From the NCBI GenBank assembly GCA_002705165.1, contig PAJC01000054.1, positions 6,685-14,969 on the forward strand: 8,285 bases of DNA, in the 5' to 3' direction. A model generated the notes under the pieces. That model was given only the letters and a program-made list of their open reading frames with translations. It was not told the origin of the DNA and did no database searches. Source of the DNA: Planctomycetaceae bacterium (lineage in GTDB: Bacteria; Planctomycetota; Planctomycetia; Pirellulales; Pirellulaceae). Of the stretch, positions 1 to 6,220 are shown one piece after another. The translations under genes were made by a program, and so were the position numbers. Within the stretch, counting starts at the first letter, position 1. Each line of letters begins with the position of its first letter.

Positions 1-773
1 TTACCTACACCGGCCGCGCGGCAAGAACGTTTAATGAGCCGATTGTTTTATTCGTCATTCTGACATGGACGATTTCCAGAGGCTCCGACACGGTGGCCGG
101 TCAAATCAACCGGGGCACTATGGAAATGCTGCTGGGTAATCCGGTCTCCCGATCTAACGTTTATTGGTCACAGTTCCTTGTAACAACCGTCGGAACTTTT
201 CTCTTATCCACCCTTGCATGGCTAGGTATGGTCGTTAGCGTTCATCTAAATATGGTGGAAGAAGTTATCAAACCTCCTTCTTTCTCCATTCCATACACTC
301 AACTGGAGATCCCACTCTCTACCGCCGAAGTTAGCACGATTCAAACACCGATGTCTGAATACATCAACATCTGGGATTTCATGCCAGCGTTAACCATCAT
401 CTTTGCGATGGGATTCTTTGTCGCTGGATTTGCCACCATGATTTCCAGTTTTGATCGCTATCGCTGGCGCGCTGTTGGCATTGCAGTGGGCTTTGTGATC
501 TTTCAACAGTCCATTCGTATTCTGGCGGTCTCCAAACCAGAATATAACTACTTGCTTAACTTTACCTTTTTCAATCCGTTTGATCCGGAAGGCCTGGTAA
601 ATGTCTTAACGGAAGACCCTGAGCAATTCTGGCAGTTTTGGCAGTATGAGCGTGAAGAATCAATCCGATTGAGTGCATTAGGCTGTCATTGCATTCTGTT
701 TGGTTTTGGGTTGCTCTGCTACCTGATCGGAAACTACGTCTTCTGTAAACGTGACCTGCCAGCCCCGATTTAG
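1..773 (+). CDS. ABC-2 type transporter permease, 3' part (start outside window)
   Basis: This is the membrane subunit of an ABC transporter, incomplete at its 5' end. The frame is open from base 3 with no stop and gives 256 visible residues before TAG at 771-773. A GTG at 93 could be read as a start, but the codons before it encode sequence that runs smoothly into the family-typical stretch around RGSDTVAGQINRGTMEMLL, so the real start lies upstream of the window. That stretch, a cytoplasmic loop followed by 'NPVSR', is typical of ABC-2 permeases. Hydrophobic segments are visible near residues 57-80, 127-148, 154-176 and 222-247 of the visible part, with a polar, probably periplasmic loop at about 83-125. 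The C-terminus is short and basic (CKRDLPAPI). The ATPase partner is not in the window and would be expected upstream. The substrate cannot be told from the sequence. Family assignment is firm; role is not. Confidence 0.85.
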   Translation, partial: TYTGRAARTFNEPIVLFVILTWTISRGSDTVAGQINRGTMEMLLGNPVSRSNVYWSQFLVTTVGTFLLSTLAWLGMVVSVHLNMVEEVIKPPSFSIPYTQLEIPLSTAEVSTIQTPMSEYINIWDFMPALTIIFAMGFFVAGFATMISSFDRYRWRAVGIAVGFVIFQQSIRILAVSKPEYNYLLNFTFFNPFDPEGLVNVLTEDPEQFWQFWQYEREESIRLSALGCHCILFGFGLLCYLIGNYVFCKRDLPAPI

Positions 774-857
774 AATTCTTCCTAATCCGTTTGTTAATGC
801 TTCCGGATTTATACGGTTAGCTGATGAGATGATTCAGATCTAAATAAAGAGCAGCTC

Positions 858-1466
858 ATGATACGTTTTGGCACGAAACCTTCCACCTCTACCATCAAGC
901 CGTATATCAGGCACTGTCAAAACCTGGATTTCAACTATCCCTATGTTGGACAAACTAGAGATCTGATTGATGAAGGTGATGCGCCTAGAGGATTCCGACT
1001 CGATCGTTTCTTGTATCCCGTCGGTCACGGCCAAAAAGTATTCAATGCGGTAACGAAGGCCATTAGCCAATGGGAAATGTTTAATCATCCGATGTCTGAG
1101 CTCAATTATCTCAATCCTGAAATTAAAAGCGGGAATACTGTCGTCGTTGTTTTTGGGATGATGGGACTATGGACGGTTAATCCGGCTCGCATCATTTACG
1201 AAATCGAAAACTCCCGACAGCAGGGGAAGATTAAACAAGCGGGATTCGCCTACGGGACGACTATGGGACACGTTGCTATTGGGGAAGAACTGTTTCACGT
1301 CGACTGGAATCTGGAAACAGACGAAGTTAACTTTCGCATTACCGTATTCTCCCGCCCTGGCTCACTCCTAGCCTGGGTTGGAAAGCCATATATGCTCTAC
1401 CAACAAAAACGGTTCCGAAGAATGGCTGCTCAGGCAATTTCAACCAAATGTAATGGAATCTGTTAA
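858..1466 (+). CDS. DUF1990 family protein, function unknown
   Basis: A 202-residue protein with the conserved blocks I associate with DUF1990: GHG at residues 56-58, then 'QWEMF' at 71-75, 'NPARIIYEIE' at 108-117, 'GFAYGTTMGHVAIGEE' at 129-144, 'FSRPGSLLAWVGKP' at 164-177 and a basic C-terminal 'QQKRFRRMA'. The length is in the family's usual range and the order of blocks is intact, so it looks functional. No signal peptide or membrane segment is seen, so it is probably cytoplasmic. The ATG at 858 follows a weak AAAGAG ribosome site at 846-851 with 6 bases between. It is separated from the permease by 84 bp and from the sigma factor by 98 bp, all on the same strand, so cotranscription is possible but not shown. 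No biochemical activity is established for this family as far as I know, and I assign none. Confidence 0.85.
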   Translation: MIRFGTKPSTSTIKPYIRHCQNLDFNYPYVGQTRDLIDEGDAPRGFRLDRFLYPVGHGQKVFNAVTKAISQWEMFNHPMSELNYLNPEIKSGNTVVVVFGMMGLWTVNPARIIYEIENSRQQGKIKQAGFAYGTTMGHVAIGEELFHVDWNLETDEVNFRITVFSRPGSLLAWVGKPYMLYQQKRFRRMAAQAISTKCNGIC

Positions 1467-1564
1467 CCGCCCATTAAAATAACGTGTATCATATCGGTTG
1501 CTAGAGATCTGTTTGCTGAGCATCGTATTCAACGAGCTATAGATTCACTGCGAAAGAACATCAC

Positions 1565-2206
1565 ATGTGGCCTGAAAACGAACAAACTCAAAATTTGCTA
1601 GCACGACGTAAAGACGGGGATCAGACCGCCTGGAATGCGTTGCTTCAACGTCATCGTTCTGCTGTTCAACGCCTTGTCAACATGCGTTTAGACAATCGCA
1701 TACGACAGCGAGTTGGAGTGAGTGATGTAGTGCAGGACGTGATGATTGAAGCTAATCGACGTATCGATCGTTATCTCCAAGACCCCGGAATTGACTTTCA
1801 TCTCTGGCTGCGGCAAATCGCGAAGGATCGTATTATTGATGCTCATCGACGCCACCGAGCTACGGCGAAGCGAAGTGTTGATCGGGAACAACGCCTTGTA
1901 CAAGGCGGAGTAAACCAAAGCACAATCAATCTGGGGAATCAACTTCGTGACAACGATTTGACGCCCGCCGCTCAGGCTACCCGCCGTGAAATGGCCAACC
2001 GCATGGAAGATGCGTTAATGAAACTAAACGATTTAGACCGTGACATCATTATCATGCGGCACTATGAACAATTATCTAACGATGAAGTCTCTAAGACGCT
2101 CAACCTAAAACCTGCCGCCGCCAGTATGCGATATCTTCGGGCACTTCGTAAACTTAGAAATCAACTGCTCCCTCAACAAGTCGATTCTCAAACAACCACT
2201 TCATGA
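1565..2206 (+). CDS. ECF-type RNA polymerase sigma factor (kinase-linked planctomycete type)
   Basis: A 213-residue two-domain sigma-70 family protein that should direct RNA polymerase to a small set of promoters. Region 2 covers about residues 11-100: it includes 'SDVVQDVM' (53-60, region 2.2, core contact) and 'WLRQIAKDRIIDAHRRHRA' (region 2.3-2.4, -10 recognition). A linker of about 40 residues follows. Region 4 covers about 145-202, with the helix-turn-helix at about 170-198 ('LSNDEVSKTLNLKPAAASMRY'-like) for the -35 element. No sigma 3 domain is present, as expected for ECF sigmas. The start ATG has a weak AAAGAA site at 1553-1558. The stop overlaps the kinase start by four bases (ATGA, 2203-2206), so the two are probably translationally coupled. 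Region 2.2 is less acidic than the common D-A-E-D pattern: residues 51-54 read GVSD, with Ser53 in place of an acid. No anti-sigma gene is next to it; the kinase occupies that position. Assignment to the kinase-linked planctomycete groups is inferred from context. Confidence 0.93.
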   Translation: MWPENEQTQNLLARRKDGDQTAWNALLQRHRSAVQRLVNMRLDNRIRQRVGVSDVVQDVMIEANRRIDRYLQDPGIDFHLWLRQIAKDRIIDAHRRHRATAKRSVDREQRLVQGGVNQSTINLGNQLRDNDLTPAAQATRREMANRMEDALMKLNDLDRDIIIMRHYEQLSNDEVSKTLNLKPAAASMRYLRALRKLRNQLLPQQVDSQTTTS

Positions 2207-3864
2207 CCACTGCGAACTCACCTTCAGATAACGACTCGGATGATTCGAAGGAATATGACGAGAATATTGTAAATGTGCTCGAGGAGTTGCAGAAAAAGAT
2301 CATTGCCGGTCAGCCGATTCAGCCGGAAACCATTTATCAGCAATTCCCTCAATTCGAGCAGGAGCTTCGAGAGTTATTACCAGTCATGCTGGTAGCAGAT
2401 GTCGCCGGTGGCTACTTTCGCTTAGTCGAATGTGAAGAAGGAACTTTGGATACCGCCCCCGCACGCACAACCCCTTGCCGGCTGGGAGACTTTGAACTCC
2501 TGGAAGAACTGGGACGCGGGGGGATGGGTATTGTATATCGGGCAAATCAACAGAGTCTAAACAGAGAGGTCGCTCTGAAGATGATTTTGCCAGGTCGGTT
2601 TGCTAGTCAGGAACAACGGGAAAGATTTCAATACGAAGCAGAAGCCGCAGCTAAACTCGATCACAATGGAATTGTTCCGGTATACGAAGTCGGTGAGCTT
2701 GAAGACTGTCCCTACTTTTCAATGAAGTTGATTCATGGACAAACCATAAAAGATCTTGTGCAAAATGAACTCTATAGTTCCCGGGATGCTGCTGAGATTG
2801 GTTTGGCAATCTCCCGAGCCGTTCATTATTCGCATAATCAGGGTGTACTTCACCGTGACCTCAAACCTTCCAATCTTATGATCGATCATGACGGCAGGCC
2901 ACACATCACGGACTTCGGACTTGCCAAACAATCTACAAGTGACTCCGGCTTAACACAGACGGGAGTTATTCTGGGGACCCCGTCCTATATAGCACCTGAA
3001 CAAGCAGCTGGGTCACGGGGAGATGTCGGGATCCACTCAGATATTTACTCTTTAGGTGCCATTCTGTACTACATGGTGACCGGGAGGCCACCGTTTCAGG
3101 CAGCTTCTGCGATGGATACGATCATGCTGGTACTGGAGCAGGAGCCGGTCGCTCCACGAATCATCAATCCGGCTATCGATCGCAATCTGGAAATGATCAT
3201 TCTGAAGTGTCTGCAAAAACCTGCCGATTTGAGATATGCTTCCGCGCGTGAATTAGCAGACGATCTTGAAGCCTACATCAATCACCAACCCATTAAAGCA
3301 AGTTCAGGTCGCTTTAGTCACATTATCGCTCGTTGGCTTGGGGAAACTCATCACGCTGCAGTCCTGCAAAACTGGGGCCTCCTCTGGATGTGGCATAGCC
3401 TCGTCTTGCTACTGGCCTGCGTCCTGACCAATGTGATGTTTCTCGCTGATATCGACAACCGACTATACTATTCCGGAATGTGGACATTCGGTCTCGGCGC
3501 CTGGGCTGCTGTCTTCTGGAAGTTACGTCAAAAACTTGGCCCCGTGCTTTTTGTTGAACGGCAAATCGCTCATGCCTGGGCTGCAAGTTTAGTCGCCATT
3601 GGCTTACTATTCCCTATCGAATATTTAATGGGATTAGAAGTGCTTGAGGCCGCCCCGGTCATCGGACTCATCAGTGGGATGGTCTTTATGGTAAAAGCAG
3701 GTATTCTGACCGGTAAATTTTACGCTCAGGCAATTGCCTTGTTTGCTACCGCGGTTGGAATGGCAATCTTTCCTAAACATAGTCTGTTCCTCTTCGGAGT
3801 CGTATCAGCTATCTGCTTTTTTGTTCCCGGTTACCAATATCATCGTCAAAAAACAGGGGCCTAA
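2203..3864 (+). CDS. Hanks-type Ser/Thr protein kinase with C-terminal membrane domain
   Basis: A 553-residue kinase. Residues about 18-80 form the short helical region common before the catalytic domain in planctomycete kinases. The kinase domain spans about 97-360 with all key motifs: Gly-rich loop GRGGMG (104-109), Lys126 in VALK, Glu145 as likely helix-C acid, catalytic HRDLKPSN (217-224, Asp219), DFG (237-239), activation segment with Thr/Ser candidates at 244-254, GTPSYIAPE (258-266), Asp280 in the F helix and Arg344 near the C-lobe end. It should therefore be active. After residue 385 come about six hydrophobic segments (roughly 390-415, 423-440, 456-476, 482-500, 505-522, 525-543) and a short basic tail, with no WD40, TPR or PASTA sensor domain. 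The kinase should be cytoplasmic and anchored by the C-terminal bundle. No Shine-Dalgarno site precedes its ATG, consistent with coupling to the upstream sigma gene. The sigma factor is the obvious candidate substrate, by inference. Confidence 0.93.
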   Translation: MTTANSPSDNDSDDSKEYDENIVNVLEELQKKIIAGQPIQPETIYQQFPQFEQELRELLPVMLVADVAGGYFRLVECEEGTLDTAPARTTPCRLGDFELLEELGRGGMGIVYRANQQSLNREVALKMILPGRFASQEQRERFQYEAEAAAKLDHNGIVPVYEVGELEDCPYFSMKLIHGQTIKDLVQNELYSSRDAAEIGLAISRAVHYSHNQGVLHRDLKPSNLMIDHDGRPHITDFGLAKQSTSDSGLTQTGVILGTPSYIAPEQAAGSRGDVGIHSDIYSLGAILYYMVTGRPPFQAASAMDTIMLVLEQEPVAPRIINPAIDRNLEMIILKCLQKPADLRYASARELADDLEAYINHQPIKASSGRFSHIIARWLGETHHAAVLQNWGLLWMWHSLVLLLACVLTNVMFLADIDNRLYYSGMWTFGLGAWAAVFWKLRQKLGPVLFVERQIAHAWAASLVAIGLLFPIEYLMGLEVLEAAPVIGLISGMVFMVKAGILTGKFYAQAIALFATAVGMAIFPKHSLFLFGVVSAICFFVPGYQYHRQKTGA

Positions 3865-3921
3865 GAGAGGATTATTCGGTTCACGAGCCAATGGCATTTG
3901 TCCCCAACCTCCCTTAGAATA

Positions 3922-3962
3922 CAGGTTTGCACCTGCTTTGAATGCGTTGGATGACAGCAGGT
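3922..3962 (+). other. Two mutually exclusive small inverted repeats in the intergenic region
   Basis: CAGGT (3922-3926) can pair with ACCTG (3931-3935) around a 4-base loop. Alternatively ACCTGCT (3931-3937) can pair exactly with AGCAGGT (3956-3962) around an 18-base loop. The same central bases serve both structures. No T-tract follows, so this is not an intrinsic terminator, although it lies just after the kinase stop. It could be chance; no function is claimed. Confidence 0.3.
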
Positions 3963-4009
3963 AAATCCAGACGAATCAATGCATTATCCCGGTCTTCGGT
4001 CTAATTGCA

Positions 4010-4015
4010 TATAAA
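4010..4015 (+). promoter_or_regulatory. Possible -10 element for the FKBP/sugar dehydrogenase operon
   Basis: TATAAA in an AT-rich stretch 72 bases before the FKBP start is the best -10-like match in this intergenic region. No convincing -35 hexamer is seen 16-18 bases upstream, so this rests on one box alone. If used, transcription would begin near 4021-4023 and the two hairpins at 4028-4043 and 4048-4070 would fall in the mRNA leader. Confidence 0.25.
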
Positions 4016-4027
4016 TAACAACTCAAG

Positions 4028-4070
4028 GTTTCGTAGGCGAAACAATTTGTCGAATGATTTTGAATCGACA
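4028..4070 (+). repeat. Two adjacent perfect 6-bp hairpins just before the FKBP ribosome site
   Basis: GTTTCG (4028-4033) pairs with CGAAAC (4038-4043) across the 4-base loop TAGG. TGTCGA (4048-4053) pairs with TCGACA (4065-4070) across an 11-base loop. The second ends three bases before the AAAGGA ribosome site region. They could protect the mRNA 5' end or affect translation. The stems are short, so function is uncertain. Confidence 0.35.
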
Positions 4071-4073
4071 CAG

Positions 4074-4079
4074 AAAGGA
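4074..4079 (+). promoter_or_regulatory. Ribosome binding site deciding the FKBP start
   Basis: AAAGGA lies 7 bases before the ATG at 4087. The in-frame ATG at 4054 has no such site and would place eleven charged or polar residues in front of the signal peptide. The start at 4087 is therefore preferred. Confidence 0.8.
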
Positions 4080-4086
4080 CAATTTC

Positions 4087-4788
4087 ATGTTTAACAAAAT
4101 GATCACTTCGTGCCTGTTGCTAAGCGTTTTCAGTCTTACAACGTTTGCACAAGACGAAGAAAAGCCAGCACCCATCGCGGATGTTGTCAAAGACGGTAGC
4201 TACGCATTTGGCGTCAACTTCATGAACAATATGAAATCTCAGGGGGTTAATCTGAATCTCGAAGCTTTCCTTCAGGGTGTCACTGACGCGTCTTCCGATA
4301 AAGTCGAAAAAAGCGAGCAGGAACTTCAAGCCGCTTTCCTTGCATTCCAGCAGGCCCTACAAACAATGGCTGCCGAAAAGGCTTCGAAAGCTGGTGACAA
4401 CAACAAGAAAGAAGGCGAAGTATTTCTCGTTGCCAATGCTAAAAAAGAAGGGGTAAAAGTAACCGAAAGCGGTCTTCAATACAAAGTAATCAAGGCTGGT
4501 GAAGGAGCCACTCCCAAGCCGACCTCGAAGGTCACGACTCACTATGAAGGGAAGCTGATCAACGGTACTGTCTTCGACAGTTCTTACAAGCGTGGCGCTC
4601 CTGCTACATTTGGCGTAAATCAAGTGATTCCCGGATGGACAGAAGCTCTTCAACTGATGAAAGAAGGCGACCAGTGGGAATTGTACATTCCATCTAAACT
4701 AGCTTACGGTGAGCGAGGAGCGGGTGCTGACATTGGTCCTAACTCCACTCTGATTTTCAAAATTGAATTGATCAAAGTTGACGACTAG
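4087..4788 (+). CDS. Exported FKBP-type peptidyl-prolyl cis-trans isomerase (Mip/FkpA-like)
   Basis: A 233-residue isomerase of Xaa-Pro bonds acting on proteins outside the cytoplasmic membrane. Residues 1-21 form a signal peptide (lysine at 4, hydrophobic core 6-18, likely cut after Ala21, TFA|QDEE). A helical N-terminal domain at about 33-100 resembles the dimerisation domain of Mip/FkpA/FklB proteins, followed by a lysine-rich linker. The FKBP domain spans about 123-231. It keeps the residues that line the FKBP12 pocket: Tyr153 (in HYEG), Phe163-Asp164 (VFDSS), Val180-Ile181, Trp184 (VIPGW), Tyr207 (LAYGER) and Phe224. Catalytic activity is therefore expected. It is followed after 28 bases by the sugar dehydrogenase gene, with no terminator between, so the two are probably cotranscribed. 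The FKBP may help fold exported proteins including that neighbour, but this is inference. Family call is firm; FkpA versus Mip naming is not resolvable. Confidence 0.93.
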   Translation: MFNKMITSCLLLSVFSLTTFAQDEEKPAPIADVVKDGSYAFGVNFMNNMKSQGVNLNLEAFLQGVTDASSDKVEKSEQELQAAFLAFQQALQTMAAEKASKAGDNNKKEGEVFLVANAKKEGVKVTESGLQYKVIKAGEGATPKPTSKVTTHYEGKLINGTVFDSSYKRGAPATFGVNQVIPGWTEALQLMKEGDQWELYIPSKLAYGERGAGADIGPNSTLIFKIELIKVDD

Positions 4789-4816
4789 TCGCCTTTATTA
4801 ACAAGGACATACTTCA

Positions 4817-6016
4817 ATGCGTAGTTTTACTATGAAATCTCTAGCTGTCGTGGCCATGATTTTTTCCACGATTGCCGTCAGCGCTGCTGAACTGGGAGTG
4901 TCGATTGAATCTGCATTTCCTAATCTTCGAATTGCACGCCCCATCGTGATTACTCACGCTGGTGATGGCAGTAATCGAATCTTTGTCGCTTCCCAACTGG
5001 GCTCGGTTCATATTTTCGAAAAGAACTCAGAAGTGGAAGAATCAGCTGTTTTCTTCGATCACGAAGAGTTGGTTACTTATAAAGACAAAGAGAACGAAGA
5101 AGGCCTACTAGGCTTCGCCATGCATCCCAATTACAAGGAAACTGGTGAATTCTTCCTTTTCTATACTACCGCTGATGCAGAGCATACATCTGTGGTAAGC
5201 CGCTTCCGCGTCTCCAAAGACGATCCCAACAAAGCGGACCCAACTTACGAAGAAGAACTAATTCGTATCCCTCAGCCATTCTGGAACCACAATGGTGGAA
5301 CCCTGGCTTTCGGGCCTGATGGATATCTGTACATCGCGTTAGGCGATGGCGGCAAAGGTGGTGACCCCATGAAGAATGGTCAAAATCTGAGCACGCTCAA
5401 TGGAAGTATCCTTCGGATCGACGTGGATCATAAAGACGAAGGTAAAAACTATGCCGTGCCTAAGTCCAATCCTTTCGTAAAAACCAAAGATGCTAAGCCA
5501 GAAATTTATGCTTACGGTTTTCGGAACGTATGGCGACTATCATTTGACCGACTCACAGGTACATTCTATGCCGCCGATGTTGGCCAAAAACTATGGGAAG
5601 AAATCAACATCGTAAAACGAGGTGGGAATTACGGTTGGAATCTTCGCGAAGGTAATCATCCATACGTTACTGAATCTGGTGAAAAAGGCTCTGGTCCTCG
5701 TGATGACCTGATCGATCCTATCTTCGAATACGATCACGAAACCGGCAAGTCCATCACCGGTGGTGTGATATACCGGGGTTTAGCTGCCCCGCAACTTCAT
5801 GGAATGTACGTCTATGCCGACTATGTTTCAGGACGCATTTGGGCTTTAGAGCATGATTACAAGACTGGTAAAGTCATTGCAAATCATGAAATTCCAAATA
5901 AATCTGCCGCGGGTGAAAATATTCCCATCATCACCTTTGGTGAAGATCAGGATGGTGAAGTTTACTTTACCACTCAGTTGCGAGGTGGTGAGATCTTTAA
6001 ATTCAAAAAGAATTAG
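4817..6016 (+). CDS. Exported PQQ-dependent sugar dehydrogenase (glucose/sorbosone dehydrogenase family)
   Basis: A 399-residue soluble beta-propeller quinoprotein that would oxidise an aldose-type sugar outside the cytoplasmic membrane using PQQ. A signal peptide covers residues 1-23 or 1-24 (Arg2, Lys7, hydrophobic 8-20, VSAA cut region). Family landmarks appear in order: 'GLLGFAMHPNY' (96-105), NHNGG (157-161) with His158 as candidate catalytic base, 'FGPDGYLYIALGDGG' (165-179), 'NGQNLSTLNGSILRIDVD' (187-204), YGFRN (233-237) with Arg236 as candidate PQQ contact, 'NYGWN' (271-275) and GGVIYRG (315-321). The length is near that of YliI-like aldose sugar dehydrogenases. No cytochrome c CXXCH motif is fused to it, so the electron acceptor is unknown. 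AAGGA at 4803-4807 sits 9 bases before this ATG; the in-frame ATG at 4832 is less well placed. A strong terminator follows. The substrate cannot be inferred, and some planctomycete homologues may not be true sugar oxidases. Confidence 0.9.
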   Translation: MRSFTMKSLAVVAMIFSTIAVSAAELGVSIESAFPNLRIARPIVITHAGDGSNRIFVASQLGSVHIFEKNSEVEESAVFFDHEELVTYKDKENEEGLLGFAMHPNYKETGEFFLFYTTADAEHTSVVSRFRVSKDDPNKADPTYEEELIRIPQPFWNHNGGTLAFGPDGYLYIALGDGGKGGDPMKNGQNLSTLNGSILRIDVDHKDEGKNYAVPKSNPFVKTKDAKPEIYAYGFRNVWRLSFDRLTGTFYAADVGQKLWEEINIVKRGGNYGWNLREGNHPYVTESGEKGSGPRDDLIDPIFEYDHETGKSITGGVIYRGLAAPQLHGMYVYADYVSGRIWALEHDYKTGKVIANHEIPNKSAAGENIPIITFGEDQDGEVYFTTQLRGGEIFKFKKN

Positions 6017-6037
6017 ATTTACCATCCCCTTCAATTC

Positions 6038-6077
6038 AAAGCTCCTTCATGACCGTCAGGTGGTGAAGGAGCTTTTT
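6038..6077 (+). terminator. Intrinsic terminator after the sugar dehydrogenase gene
   Basis: A perfect 12-bp stem, AAAGCTCCTTCA (6038-6049) with TGAAGGAGCTTT (6064-6075), ends in a run of five T (6073-6077). The 14-base loop can add a small inner stem, ACC (6052-6054) with GGT (6059-6061). It starts 21 bases after the stop codon. The opposite side offers only three A, so it should work mainly on the plus strand. It separates the FKBP/dehydrogenase unit from the Kelch gene. Confidence 0.92.
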
Positions 6078-6205
6078 ACGTACGGCCTCAGGAACAGACG
6101 GAGAGTCAGCCTTCACTCATAAACCAATTACCTGAACCCAACGTTTAGACGGCTCTCCTAACTTAAACCAACAACCCCGTAAATTTGCCCGCGGCATTCC
6201 CGTCA

Positions 6206-6211
6206 AAAGGA
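6206..6211 (+). promoter_or_regulatory. Ribosome binding site deciding the Kelch gene start
   Basis: AAAGGA lies 9 bases before the ATG at 6221. The longer frame beginning with TTG at 6185 has no ribosome site and adds twelve residues in front of a good signal peptide, so the ATG is preferred. The terminator upstream implies a separate promoter between 6078 and 6200, but I see no convincing one. Confidence 0.8.
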
Positions 6212-6220
6212 AAAACCATT

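Noticed and set aside
93..773. GTG at 93 as the true start of the permease gene
   Set aside because: The frame is open to the window edge and the codons before 93 encode residues that fit the ABC-2 permease family, so the gene is 5'-truncated by the window rather than short.
782..820. Terminator after the permease gene
   Set aside because: AATCCG (784-789) pairs with CGGATT (804-809), and an alternative CTAA(T)CCGT/ACGGTTAG pairing exists, but no T-run follows either. Too weak to call.
1467..1564. Autoregulated ECF promoter before the sigma factor gene
   Set aside because: AT-rich pieces such as AATAACGTGTATCATAT are present, but I cannot pair a -35 and -10 of any known ECF type with correct spacing.
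3734..3964. Small plus-strand open frame across the kinase 3' end
   Set aside because: It lies mostly inside the kinase gene in another frame, has no ribosome site and encodes no recognisable protein.
4054..4086. Upstream ATG as start of the FKBP gene
   Set aside because: It has no ribosome site and adds a charged stretch before the signal peptide; the ATG at 4087 has AAAGGA 7 bases upstream.
4102..4113. Lipobox-like I-T-S-C near the FKBP N-terminus (lipoprotein)
   Set aside because: The cysteine is residue 9, leaving no hydrophobic core before it; the hydrophobic run follows it and ends at a normal signal peptidase I site, TFA|Q.
5853..6122. Plus-strand open frame running across the sugar dehydrogenase stop and terminator
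   Set aside because: It overlaps a well-supported gene in another frame and reads through the intrinsic terminator hairpin.
6096..6158. AGACGG direct repeat with GGAGAG/CTCTCC inverted repeat before the Kelch gene
   Set aside because: Only six bases each, with a loop of about 47 bases; compatible with chance and not clearly an operator.
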